Below are positions 1 to 7,701 of a stretch of DNA of 64,000 nucleotides, piece by piece (position 1 is the first letter of the stretch; each line of letters starts with the position of its first letter). The translations under genes and the position numbers were made by a program. The DNA is from Rhodococcus sp. 14-1411-2a (GTDB lineage: Bacteria > Actinomycetota > Actinomycetes > Mycobacteriales > Mycobacteriaceae), in assembly GCF_002259485.1 (NCBI RefSeq), contig NZ_NPGA01000014.1:186001-250000 (forward strand), in the 5' to 3' direction. The notes under the pieces were generated by a model. It worked only from the letters and a program-made list of their open reading frames with translations, ran no database searches and had not been told where the DNA came from.

Positions 1-144
1 GACGATCTTGGGATCCTGCTCCACGAGCGCGCACACCTCGTGCAACTCGCCGATCATCTCGGAATCGATTGCGTTGCGCTGCTTCTCGCGATTCAGTGTG
101 ACGACAACCCGGTCGGTCAGCTCCTCCACGACAAGTGTGTTCAC
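1..144 (-). CDS. enoyl-CoA hydratase/isomerase family protein (N-terminal part only)
   Basis: The first 48 codons of a crotonase-superfamily enzyme that continues past the left edge. The start is GTG at 144-142, overlapping the thiolase stop by four bases (GTGA), which supports translational coupling. The visible N-terminus reads VEELTDRVVVTLNREKQRNA, the usual opening of enoyl-CoA hydratases, where the asparagine/alanine segment leads into the CoA-binding fold. In phenylacetate clusters such genes encode PaaF or PaaG, the beta-oxidation steps on the opened ring. The catalytic part lies outside the window, so the exact member cannot be told. The family call is inference from the N-terminus and the neighbours. 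Confidence 0.75.
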   Translation of the reverse strand, partial: MNTLVVEELTDRVVVTLNREKQRNAIDSEMIGELHEVCALVEQDPKIV

Positions 145-1340
145 GGTGCCTCGATCAACATCGACACGCCTTGCCCGACGCCGACGCACAGCGTTGCGAG
201 CCCGCGGGACGCCTTCTCACGTTCCATGCGGCCCAACAGCGTCAACAGGATTCGAGCACCGGAGGAACCTAAGGGGTGGCCGAGGGCGATGGCCCCGCCG
301 TCGGCATTGACGATGTCCTCGTTCAGTTTCAACTGGCGGATGACGCCGAGTGACTGCGCCGCGAAGGCCTCGTTGAGCTCGACGGCACCGAGATCGTCGG
401 CAGACCACCCGGCGCGAGCGAGTGCCTTCTGTGTGGACGGCACCGGCCCGAGTCCCATGATGTGCGGTGCGATGCCTGCGCTCGCACTGGTGACGATGCG
501 GCCCCGTACCTCGAGGCCGTACTTGTTCACGGCCTCCTCGGAGGCCACCACCAGCGCCGACGCACCGTCGGTGAACGGTGAGGACGTTCCGGCGGTGACG
601 ATGCCGTTCTTGCGGAACACGGTCTTCAGCGTGCCGAGCTTCTCGAGTGTGGTTCCGCGTCGCGGTGTCTCGTCCTCGGTGACCTCGCCGTTCTTGGTCG
701 TGACGGGCACGATCTCATCGGCGAAGCGTCCGGCATCCTGGGCGGCGATGGCACGCTGCTGACTGCGGAATGCGAAGGCATCGGACTCTTCGCGGGTGAT
801 GCCCTCGCTGAGCGCGACCTCCTCGGCGGTTTCGCCCATCGACAGGGTGATCTTGGGGTCGGTCCCCGCGTCGTGGGAAGCGAAGGTCGGATTGGTGAAG
901 CGCCAGCCGAGGGAGGTATCGAAGATCTCGCCCGGCTTGGCCCACGCGGTTCCCGGCTTGGCCATGACCCAGGGCGCGCGCGTCATGGACTCGACGCCAC
1001 CGGCCACGATGATCTCGGCCTCACCGCTCCGAATGGTGCTCGCGGCGTTGGCGACTGCGGTCAGTCCGCTCGCGCACAGACGGTTGACGGTGTAACCCGG
1101 CACGGTGTGGGGGAGTCCTGCGAGCAGAACTGCCATTCTGGCCACATCGCGATTGTCCTCGCCTGCCTGGTTCGCCGCACCGAGAATCACCTCGTCGATT
1201 CGGTCGACGGGAACGCCCGTGCGCCGGACCGCCTCGGCGACGACGATCGCGGCCAGGTCGTCGGGGCGCACGGTCGACAGCGCACCGCCGTAGCGTCCGT
1301 GCGGGGTGCGTGCGCCGGCCACCAGAAATACTTCGCCCAC
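141..1340 (-). CDS. paaJ: acetyl-CoA acyltransferase (3-oxoadipyl-CoA thiolase type)
   Basis: A full-length thiolase of 399 residues. It shows the N-terminal nucleophile in NRLCASGLTAV (Cys89), the histidine of GHPLGSSGAR (His355) and the C-terminal cysteine of CVGVGQG (Cys385), so the Cys-His-Cys machinery is intact. The segment ANQAGEDNRDVARMA is typical of the PcaF/PaaJ group, which cleaves 3-oxoadipyl-CoA to succinyl-CoA and acetyl-CoA, the last step of phenylacetate or beta-ketoadipate degradation. It is read divergently from the TetR regulator, with a palindromic operator in between, and is followed by the enoyl-CoA hydratase gene with a four-base overlap. Assignment to the phenylacetate rather than the protocatechuate branch rests on context. 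Confidence 0.85.
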   Translation of the reverse strand: MGEVFLVAGARTPHGRYGGALSTVRPDDLAAIVVAEAVRRTGVPVDRIDEVILGAANQAGEDNRDVARMAVLLAGLPHTVPGYTVNRLCASGLTAVANAASTIRSGEAEIIVAGGVESMTRAPWVMAKPGTAWAKPGEIFDTSLGWRFTNPTFASHDAGTDPKITLSMGETAEEVALSEGITREESDAFAFRSQQRAIAAQDAGRFADEIVPVTTKNGEVTEDETPRRGTTLEKLGTLKTVFRKNGIVTAGTSSPFTDGASALVVASEEAVNKYGLEVRGRIVTSASAGIAPHIMGLGPVPSTQKALARAGWSADDLGAVELNEAFAAQSLGVIRQLKLNEDIVNADGGAIALGHPLGSSGARILLTLLGRMEREKASRGLATLCVGVGQGVSMLIEAP

Positions 1341-1373
1341 TTCGAACTCCTTCGTACGGTTGCGTCATTGATA

Positions 1374-1387
1374 ACCGAACATTCGGT
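1374..1387. promoter_or_regulatory. PaaR-like operator between thiolase and TetR genes
   Basis: The palindrome ACCGAACATTCGGT fits the core ACCGnnCGnnCGGT except that the central CG is CA. Related sites lie in front of paaZ and the importer. It sits between the divergent thiolase and TetR genes, where it could control both. Confidence 0.6.
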
Positions 1388-1450
1388 CGTTTGGCAAGGT
1401 CTGCTGCCCGTGGTGCTGTGGAATCGGCCATCGGCTGAGAAGATGTGGCA

Positions 1451-2062
1451 ATGACAACCGCACGCGCGCCGCGCAAGACCGGACAGCCAGGGCGGCCGGG
1501 ATACGACCTCGATTCCCTCCTGGCAGTGGCGGTCAAGGTCTTCAACGACCGCGGATACGACGGCACCAGCATGGAGGTTCTGGCGAAGCGGCTCGGTATC
1601 ACCAAGTCCTCGATCTATCACCACGTGTCCGGCAAGTCCGAGTTGCTCGAACTCGCGCTGTCGCGGGCCCTCAATGCACTGTTCGCCGTCACGACCGAGG
1701 ATCGGGCGACAACCGGGCGATACATCGACCGCCTCGAATACCTGGTGCGACGCAGCGTGGACATCCTGTGTGCGGAACTGCCCTACGTGACGTTGCTGCT
1801 GCGCGTGCGAGGCAACACGGATGTCGAGCGGCGCGCCCTCGCCCGTCGCCGCGAATTCGACTCGTTTGTCACCGGGCTCGTGGTGGCTGCGGCCGAAGAA
1901 GGCGATCTGCGTCCCGGAGTGGATCCGGCGCTGGCATCGAAGCTGGTGTTCGGCACGGTCAATTCGCTCATCGAGTGGTATCGCCCGCGCACCGGCGGAT
2001 CGGTCGAGGAATTGGCCGACGCGGTCGTGGCGCTGACCTTCGACGGGTTGCGTCGCACGTAG
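1451..2062 (+). CDS. paaR: TetR family transcriptional regulator, probable PaaR
   Basis: A TetR-type repressor of about 203 residues. The N-terminal DNA-binding domain is clear: a helix around VAVKVFNDRGYDGTSMEVLA followed by the recognition segment LGITKSSIYHHVSGKSELL. The C-terminal ligand domain is variable, as usual. ATG at 1451 is preferred because GAGAAG lies eight bases upstream; an in-frame GTG at 1445 is an alternative. It lies between the thiolase and paaZ, both with PaaR-type operators, so it is most likely the phenylacetyl-CoA-responsive repressor of the cluster and of itself. This role is inferred from position and operator similarity to the corynebacterial PaaR system. Confidence 0.8.
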   Translation: MTTARAPRKTGQPGRPGYDLDSLLAVAVKVFNDRGYDGTSMEVLAKRLGITKSSIYHHVSGKSELLELALSRALNALFAVTTEDRATTGRYIDRLEYLVRRSVDILCAELPYVTLLLRVRGNTDVERRALARRREFDSFVTGLVVAAAEEGDLRPGVDPALASKLVFGTVNSLIEWYRPRTGGSVEELADAVVALTFDGLRRT

Positions 2063-2073
2063 CCGGACAAGTC

Positions 2074-2128
2074 TTGACATCTCGGCGTTCGACGGCGATG
2101 GTAATTACCGACCGAACGTACGGTGAGA
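2074..2128 (+). promoter_or_regulatory. paaZ promoter with PaaR-type operator
   Basis: A consensus -35 box TTGACA (2074-2079) is followed about 18 bases later by a weak -10 region. A 22-base operator (2107-2128) covers the expected transcription start; its core ACCGAACGTACGGT (2111-2124) matches ACCGnnCGnnCGGT exactly. The layout implies repression by blocking initiation. The same box order recurs upstream of the importer at 7525-7580, including the shared 16-mer GTAATTACCGACCGAA. Confidence 0.65.
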
Positions 2129-2138
2129 TGGAGGCGTT

Positions 2139-4166
2139 GTGAGCAGACTTCTGGAAAGCTATGCCCAGGGAGCGTGGTATTCCGCGACCGACGAGGGAAC
2201 GCCGCTGCTGAGCGCCGTCGACGGCAGCGAGATAGCTCGGGTGTCCTCCAGCGGTCTCGACGTTGCCGGCATGGTCGACTACGCCAGAACTGTCGGCGGC
2301 CCGGCCCTCGCCGCCTTGACGTTCCACGAGCGCGCGGCGCTGCTGAAGCAGTTGGGCCTGACGCTGATGGCAGGCAAGGAGGAGTTCTATCAACTCTCCC
2401 GACATACCGGAGCCACCGTCCGTGATTCCGGCGTCGACATCGACGGCGGCTTCGGCACCGTGTTGAGCTACGCGAGCAAGGCTCGACGCGAGCTGCCCAA
2501 CGACACTGTCTATCTCGACGGTGCGATCGAACAGCTCGGCAAGAAGGGCACCTTCCTCGGTCAGCACATCTACACCTCGCGGCGCGGTGTCGCGGTGCAG
2601 ATCAACGCCTTCAACTTCCCCGTCTGGGGATTCCTGGAGAAGCTGGCACCCGCGTTCATCGCCGGCGTGCCGTCGATCATCAAGCCCGCCAGCCAAACTG
2701 CGTACCTCACCGAGCTGGTGTTCCGCCGCATCATCGAATCGGGACTCTTGCCCGAGGGATCGGTACAGCTGCTGTGCGGTAGTGCCCGCGGCGTCCTCGA
2801 TCACCTCGGCGGTCAGGACTCCGTAGCGTTCACCGGAAGTGCCGATACTGCAGCGACTCTGCGCTCGCACCCCAAGGTCGTCGGCGAGGGACTGCACTTC
2901 ACGGCCGAGGCCGACTCTCTGAACGCGTCGATTCTGGCTTCCGATGTTGCGCAGGGCGATCCGGAGTTCGATCTGTTCGTCAAGGGCGTCTTCGCCGAGA
3001 TGACATCCAAGGCGGGACAGAAGTGCACGGCCATCCGGCGCGTGTTGGTCCCGCAGGACTCGGTCGAGCCCGTCATCGAGGCGCTGAAGGCAAAGCTGGA
3101 GAAGGTCGTCGTCGGTGATCCGGCAGACGAGGGCGTCACCATGGGTGCGCTGGCGAGCATCGAACAACGCGACGAGGTACTCAAATCCATTCGTGGACTG
3201 ACCAAGTCCGCTTCGGTGGTCTTCGGCGATCCGGAGACGGTGGATCAGCGGGCCGGCGCGTTCATGGCACCGGTGCTGCTGAAGGCCGGAGACAAGACCG
3301 CGACCGAACCGCATGACATCGAGGCCTTCGGGCCCGTCTCTACCGTCATCGGTTACGACAGCACCACAGACCTCCTCGATCTCGTCGCCCGCGGCAGGGG
3401 CTCGCTGGTCGCCTCTGTCGTGACCAAAGATTCGGCCATCGCACGCGAGCTCGTACTCGGGTGCGCTCCGTACCACGGGCGCATCCTGGTGTTGAACTCC
3501 GAGGATGCGAAGGAATCGACCGGCCACGGATCTCCGCTGCCGGTCCTGGTGCACGGCGGTCCCGGACGGGCCGGCGGCGGTGAAGAACTCGGCGGTATCC
3601 GCGGCGTACTGCATCACATGCAGCGCACAGCAATTCAAGGAACCCCGGACGTGCTGACTGCGGTGGGCAACAAGTGGGTAGCCGGTTCTGCGCGCATCAC
3701 CGGCGATGTGCATCCGTTCCGCAAGAACCTGGGCGAGCTGAAGCTCGGCGACACCATCGTCGGTGGACCCCGGCAGGTCACCCGAGCAGACATCGATCAC
3801 TTTGCCGAGTTCACCGGCGACACGTTCTACGCACACACCGATCCCGAAGCGGCAGCCGCCAACCCGCTGTTCGGCGGTATCGTCGCGCACGGCTACCTGG
3901 TGGTCTCGCTTGCAGCCGGACTGTTCGTCGACCCGGCACCAGGTCCCGTGCTCGCGAACTTCGGCGTCGACAACCTTCGTTTTCTCACACCCGTCAAGGC
4001 CGAGGATTCGCTGACGGTGACGCTCACGGCCAAGCTGATCACCCCGCGTCAGAGCGCCGACTACGGTGAGGTGCGTTGGGACGCAGTGGTTGTGAACCAG
4101 AACGACGAATCGGTCGCCACCTACGACGTGCTGACCCTGGTTGCGAAGCCCGAGGACGCATCATGA
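2139..4166 (+). CDS. paaZ: bifunctional oxepin-CoA hydrolase / 3-oxo-5,6-dehydrosuberyl-CoA semialdehyde dehydrogenase PaaZ
   Basis: A 675-residue fusion that opens the oxepin-CoA ring and oxidises the resulting aldehyde in phenylacetate degradation. Residues 1 to about 530 form an aldehyde dehydrogenase with the general base in FTAEAD (Glu257) and the nucleophile in GQKCTAI (Cys296). Residues from about 535 on form a MaoC-type R-hydratase domain with Asp561 and His566 in TGDTFYAHTD, matching the catalytic pair known from E. coli PaaZ. Both active sites look intact, so the reactive semialdehyde should not escape to tropone-type shunt products. The GTG start at 2139 has GGAGG five bases before it. 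The stop overlaps the next start (ATGA). Confidence 0.95.
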   Translation: MSRLLESYAQGAWYSATDEGTPLLSAVDGSEIARVSSSGLDVAGMVDYARTVGGPALAALTFHERAALLKQLGLTLMAGKEEFYQLSRHTGATVRDSGVDIDGGFGTVLSYASKARRELPNDTVYLDGAIEQLGKKGTFLGQHIYTSRRGVAVQINAFNFPVWGFLEKLAPAFIAGVPSIIKPASQTAYLTELVFRRIIESGLLPEGSVQLLCGSARGVLDHLGGQDSVAFTGSADTAATLRSHPKVVGEGLHFTAEADSLNASILASDVAQGDPEFDLFVKGVFAEMTSKAGQKCTAIRRVLVPQDSVEPVIEALKAKLEKVVVGDPADEGVTMGALASIEQRDEVLKSIRGLTKSASVVFGDPETVDQRAGAFMAPVLLKAGDKTATEPHDIEAFGPVSTVIGYDSTTDLLDLVARGRGSLVASVVTKDSAIARELVLGCAPYHGRILVLNSEDAKESTGHGSPLPVLVHGGPGRAGGGEELGGIRGVLHHMQRTAIQGTPDVLTAVGNKWVAGSARITGDVHPFRKNLGELKLGDTIVGGPRQVTRADIDHFAEFTGDTFYAHTDPEAAAANPLFGGIVAHGYLVVSLAAGLFVDPAPGPVLANFGVDNLRFLTPVKAEDSLTVTLTAKLITPRQSADYGEVRWDAVVVNQNDESVATYDVLTLVAKPEDAS

Positions 4167-4480
4167 GTATTCGCGTTGCCGTCTGTTACGGAATGCCCGA
4201 GGACCCTGCCGCATTCGATCGGCACTACGCCGACGTGCACGTGCCCCTCGCTTGTGCCGTTCCCGGCCTGGTCGACTTCACCTGGGGCACCCTGGACTCG
4301 CTCGACGACTCACCACCGCCGTACTACGCGATCGCCAGCCTGTACTTCGCGGACGAGGCGTCGCTGAAGGCAGGACTGTCCTCGCCCGAGATGAAGGCGG
4401 CAGGCAAAGATCTGCGCAACTTCGCGACCGGTGGGGCCGTCATGTTCACCCAGAATGAGCGATCGGTGTTGCAGTCGTGA
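4163..4480 (+). CDS. EthD family protein in the paa operon
   Basis: A 105-residue protein of the EthD/ferredoxin-like dimeric alpha-beta barrel type. The family signature is visible near the N-terminus: YGMPEDPAAFDRHYADVHVP, where the bend Y-x-x-H-x-P is typical. The start ATG at 4163 overlaps the paaZ stop and its own stop overlaps the paaI start (GTGA), so it is translated as part of the operon. EthD proteins are small, often of unknown or accessory function in degradation operons; some relatives are isomerases or monooxygenase-like. A role with a paaZ or paaI substrate is only suggested by this tight packing. Confidence 0.8.
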   Translation: MSIRVAVCYGMPEDPAAFDRHYADVHVPLACAVPGLVDFTWGTLDSLDDSPPPYYAIASLYFADEASLKAGLSSPEMKAAGKDLRNFATGGAVMFTQNERSVLQS

Positions 4481-4872
4481 ATGATTCGATGATCGCGCGA
4501 GAGATGTTCGAGTTCGACGCCGCGTCCCGCAAGCTCGGAATCGAATTGATCGAGCTCTCACCCGGGCACGCGAGAATGTCCATGGTCGTCACCGAGGACA
4601 TGGTCAACGGCTACGCCATCACGCACGGCGGCTATGTCTTTCTGTTGGCGGACACGACGTTCGCGATGGCCTGCAATTCACACGAGGACTCGGCCGTCGC
4701 AGCGCGATGCGACATTCGCTATCTCCGTCCGACGAAGGCCGGTGACGTCCTGGTCGCCGACGCCGTCGAGCGTGCGAGGTTCGGCCGCAACGGTCTGTAC
4801 GACGTGTCGGTCACGTGCCGAGACGAGCTGATCGCCGAATTCCGAGGTGACAGTCGCACCGTGGCCCGGTAA
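4477..4872 (+). CDS. paaI: hydroxyphenylacetyl-CoA thioesterase PaaI
   Basis: A hot-dog-fold thioesterase of 131 residues. The motif NGYAITHGGYVFLLADTTFA carries the HGG and catalytic aspartate arrangement of the PaaI family. PaaI releases CoA from dead-end phenylacetate intermediates and keeps free CoA available. The GTG start at 4477 overlaps the preceding stop. It closes the operon paaZ - ethD-like - paaI. Length is normal for the family. Confidence 0.9.
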   Translation: MNDSMIAREMFEFDAASRKLGIELIELSPGHARMSMVVTEDMVNGYAITHGGYVFLLADTTFAMACNSHEDSAVAARCDIRYLRPTKAGDVLVADAVERARFGRNGLYDVSVTCRDELIAEFRGDSRTVAR

Positions 4873-4902
4873 CGGCACCGCACATGGAAGTACTGTGAAT
4901 CG

Positions 4903-6012
4903 GTGAGCACTGCGGATCTCTCGGCGCTGGCGGACGCAACCGCCACCGCGGTGGGCGGCGCTGTGTCGGTGATGGATCCACTCGGCTTCGTCATCGCCTA
5001 CTCGTCCGTACCGGGCCAGCCGATCGACGACGTCCGTCGAGACGGGATCCTCGGGAAGCAGGTTCCGGCCGAGTACATGGTGCATCACCTCGACCCCGAC
5101 TTCCGGCGGAGCTCGACGGTGCACGTGGTCGACGTTCCCGGAGTGCTCCCGCGACTGGCGGTGGCCGTCTCGGTGGACGGGGAGTATCTCGGCTCCATCT
5201 GGAGTATTGCCACCGGGGTTTCCCTATGTCCGCCTGACTCCAGCGTGATGGCGGCCATGACGCGTGCGGCAGCAGCTGCGGTGCCCCTGCTGCTGGCCCG
5301 GCGTCATCCGGCCGGTGCCGACAATCCGAGGGCGCGTGCGCTCCTGACCGACCCAGATACCGTCACACCGCCCGGCAGCCTCTACGTCGTGCTGGCAGGG
5401 AGGGTCGAGTCTGCGCAATCGGAGGCTCAGCTGGTGCAGTTGGCCGATCTGTTGGAGCTGACGTTCGGCACTGCGGCGGATTCGGGCTGTGTCATCGAGG
5501 ATCGCACCGTTTTGCTGGTCACGGCGGCCGAGGACGAACGCGGTGTCGCCGTTGCGGCCGAGGATGTTCGACGCAAGGCGGAGGCCGCATTCGGTGTATC
5601 GGTCACCTTTGCGATCGGCGGTCCGGACGCCCGGCCGACAGTGGCACGTCGACATGCGCAGTGGGTACTCGACGCGGTCGGGGACGGTGTGACGACGACC
5701 TTTCGGCAGAGTCGGCTGTCGGTCACACTACGTAGAGCGTCTGATGCGCTGTCGGACGTCCCGTTGGCCATACCGGCCGTCGAGAAGATGCTCGCCTGCG
5801 ACGCAGCCGAAGGTACCGAGTACTCCGCGACGGTGCTGGCGCTGCTGGCGCACGAGTCCAATGTTGCCGCCGCGTCTGCATCGCTGTATCTGCACCCCAA
5901 CACCTTTCGCTATCGACTGCGGCGTACCAAGGAGCTGTTCGGCCTCGATCTCGACGACGCGGACACCCGACTGCTGGTGTGGATGGCGCTCCGGCTCACG
6001 TCCGGGCGGTGA
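4903..6012 (+). CDS. PucR/CdaR family transcriptional regulator
   Basis: A 369-residue regulator. The N-terminus resembles a GAF-like sensor (STADLSALADATATAVGG, then VMDPLGFVIAYSS). The C-terminus has the PucR-type helix-turn-helix: LLAHESNVAAASASLYLHPN followed by TFRYRLRR. Such regulators often control purine, sugar-acid or aromatic catabolism. It follows paaI by 30 bases with a GTG start at 4903, and its 3' end overlaps the end of the convergent oxidase gene by 17 bases. It probably reads the state of the neighbouring catabolic genes, but the ligand is unknown. Confidence 0.85.
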   Translation: MSTADLSALADATATAVGGAVSVMDPLGFVIAYSSVPGQPIDDVRRDGILGKQVPAEYMVHHLDPDFRRSSTVHVVDVPGVLPRLAVAVSVDGEYLGSIWSIATGVSLCPPDSSVMAAMTRAAAAAVPLLLARRHPAGADNPRARALLTDPDTVTPPGSLYVVLAGRVESAQSEAQLVQLADLLELTFGTAADSGCVIEDRTVLLVTAAEDERGVAVAAEDVRRKAEAAFGVSVTFAIGGPDARPTVARRHAQWVLDAVGDGVTTTFRQSRLSVTLRRASDALSDVPLAIPAVEKMLACDAAEGTEYSATVLALLAHESNVAAASASLYLHPNTFRYRLRRTKELFGLDLDDADTRLLVWMALRLTSGR

Positions 6013-7405
6013 GGACCTTTCCTGGGTTGAGCAGGTAGTGCGGGTCGAGCAATTCCTTGATGCCACGCTGCAGTTCTGCTGCAACCGAATCGAGTTCGGT
6101 CTCGAGTAGGTCCCGCTTGAGCAGCCCGACTCCGTGCTCGCCCGTGATGGTTCCGCCGAGCGAGAGGGCGAACGCTGCGATCTCGTCGAACGCGCGGTGA
6201 GCGTCCGTCAACGACTGTGGGTCCGTCGGGTTCACGATGACCGTGGGATGGATGTTTCCGTCCCCCGCGTGACCGACGACGCCGATGACGATTCCGATGC
6301 GCTCGGCGATGCGTCCGACCTCGTCGATCATCGCGGCGAGGTGCGAAATCGGAACGGACACATCGTCGACCAACGGAGAACCGAGACGCTCGAGTGCGGG
6401 GTACGCCAGCCGACGGGCCTGCACGAGTTGCTCCGACTCCACCTCGTCCTCGGCAACGGCCACATCGGTCGCGCCGGATTCGGTGCACAGTGCGGCGATG
6501 GCCTCGAGCTCCTCCACAGCGCCTGCGCCGATGTCGGATTGGGCGATCAGCACGGCCGCGGCATCGGTACCGAAGTCCATCCGGGCGTAGGCGTCGATCG
6601 CGGCGATGGTGGTGCGGTCCAACAGCTCGAACAGGCTCGGGGTGATACCGGCGGCACGAATCCGCGTCACCGCCTCTCCGGCAGCGACGGTCGAGGGAAA
6701 CGTCGCGGCCATCGTCAGCGGAGTGGCAGCCGGAAAGTCGAGGCCGACGATGGCCTCGGTGATGATGCCGAGTGTGCCCTCGGACCCGACGAACAGATCG
6801 GCGAGCGACAGCCCGGCCACGCCCTTGACGGTGCGTCGGCCGACGAAGGTCGCCCGGCCATCGGCGAGAACAACACGCAGTCCACGCACGAATCGTGCTG
6901 TGACGCCGTACTTCACGCAGCACAGGCCACCGGCGTTGGTGGCGATGTTCCCACCGATCGTCGACGCCTCCCAGCTGGACGGGTCGGGTAGATACGTCAA
7001 CCCTTGCTGCAGGGCAGCATCTTTGAGTTCCTTGTTCGTCACGCCGGGTTGCACGACGGCGACGCGGTTGACGACGTCGAGCTCGATGATCTTGTTCATG
7101 CGCCGGGTGTTGAGGGCAATGGCTCCGACGCTGGTGTTCGCGGCTCCGGCCAAGCCGGTCAACGCTCCCTGCGGGACAACGGGAATGCGGTGCGCCGACG
7201 CAATGCTCATGATTGCCTGGACGTCCGATTCCGTGGTCGGCAGCACCGCGGCCAGCGGAAGCGCGGATTCACACAGAGCGGCTGCGTCGTGACGGTAGCT
7301 CTCGAGGATATCGGGGTCGGTGATCACCGCGTCGGCACCCAGCGCACGCATCAGTTCGTCGATGATCGGAGAGCGCTGAACGAGAGTCGACGTCGGTGCA
7401 GACAT
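5996..7405 (-). CDS. FAD-linked oxidase, GlcD/D-lactate dehydrogenase type
   Basis: A 469-residue flavoprotein of the vanillyl-alcohol-oxidase/GlcD group. The FAD-binding half shows VPQGALTGLAGAAN and the stretch GGNIATNAGGLCCVKYG; the C-terminal half ends with the conserved GEHGVGLLKR and LLNPGKV motifs. Family members oxidise 2-hydroxyacids such as glycolate, D-lactate or 2-hydroxyglutarate and pass electrons to quinone. It is convergent with the PucR regulator and divergent from the importer, with a PaaR-type site in the shared upstream region. The substrate cannot be read from sequence; a 2-hydroxyacid linked to aromatic catabolism is plausible. Confidence 0.85.
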   Translation of the reverse strand: MSAPTSTLVQRSPIIDELMRALGADAVITDPDILESYRHDAAALCESALPLAAVLPTTESDVQAIMSIASAHRIPVVPQGALTGLAGAANTSVGAIALNTRRMNKIIELDVVNRVAVVQPGVTNKELKDAALQQGLTYLPDPSSWEASTIGGNIATNAGGLCCVKYGVTARFVRGLRVVLADGRATFVGRRTVKGVAGLSLADLFVGSEGTLGIITEAIVGLDFPAATPLTMAATFPSTVAAGEAVTRIRAAGITPSLFELLDRTTIAAIDAYARMDFGTDAAAVLIAQSDIGAGAVEELEAIAALCTESGATDVAVAEDEVESEQLVQARRLAYPALERLGSPLVDDVSVPISHLAAMIDEVGRIAERIGIVIGVVGHAGDGNIHPTVIVNPTDPQSLTDAHRAFDEIAAFALSLGGTITGEHGVGLLKRDLLETELDSVAAELQRGIKELLDPHYLLNPGKVLTART

Positions 7406-7524
7406 GAGTTCGAGTATGACCTTCCGTCACTTCGGATGTCTGCGTCGTTTCGAACGAACCCGAGGGCTCGGATCGGTAGTTTCCGACGAACTGCGTCAAC
7501 GGTCTTGTTATGCGTGCTACCACC

Positions 7525-7580
7525 TTGACAAACTGTGGTGGCGCCGGTCACAGTAATTACCGACCGAATGGACGGTGAGT
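7525..7580 (+). promoter_or_regulatory. importer promoter with PaaR-type operator
   Basis: TTGACA at 7525-7530, a probable -10 near CACAGT (7549-7554), and a 22-base operator (7559-7580) with core ACCGAATGGACGGT (7563-7576), one base off the paired CG centre. An additional inverted repeat ACTGTG-N11-CACAGT (7532-7554) spans the promoter and may bind a second factor. The rest of the 296-base gap between the oxidase and importer genes holds nothing else recognisable. Confidence 0.6.
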
Positions 7581-7701
7581 TTCATCCGCTTCTGCGGTTG
7601 CAGGAATCACCGACCTTCACCCATCACAACCCCGCCCCACATCACTCCGAACTGCCGCTCGATGCCCGAGTGCCGGAGCCCGAACGAAACGAGACAAGTC
7701 G

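Noticed and set aside
1968-3890. A 640-codon open frame on the minus strand opposite paaZ
   Set aside because: No homology and biased composition; it is the mirror of the high-GC codon pattern of paaZ, which has clear active sites.
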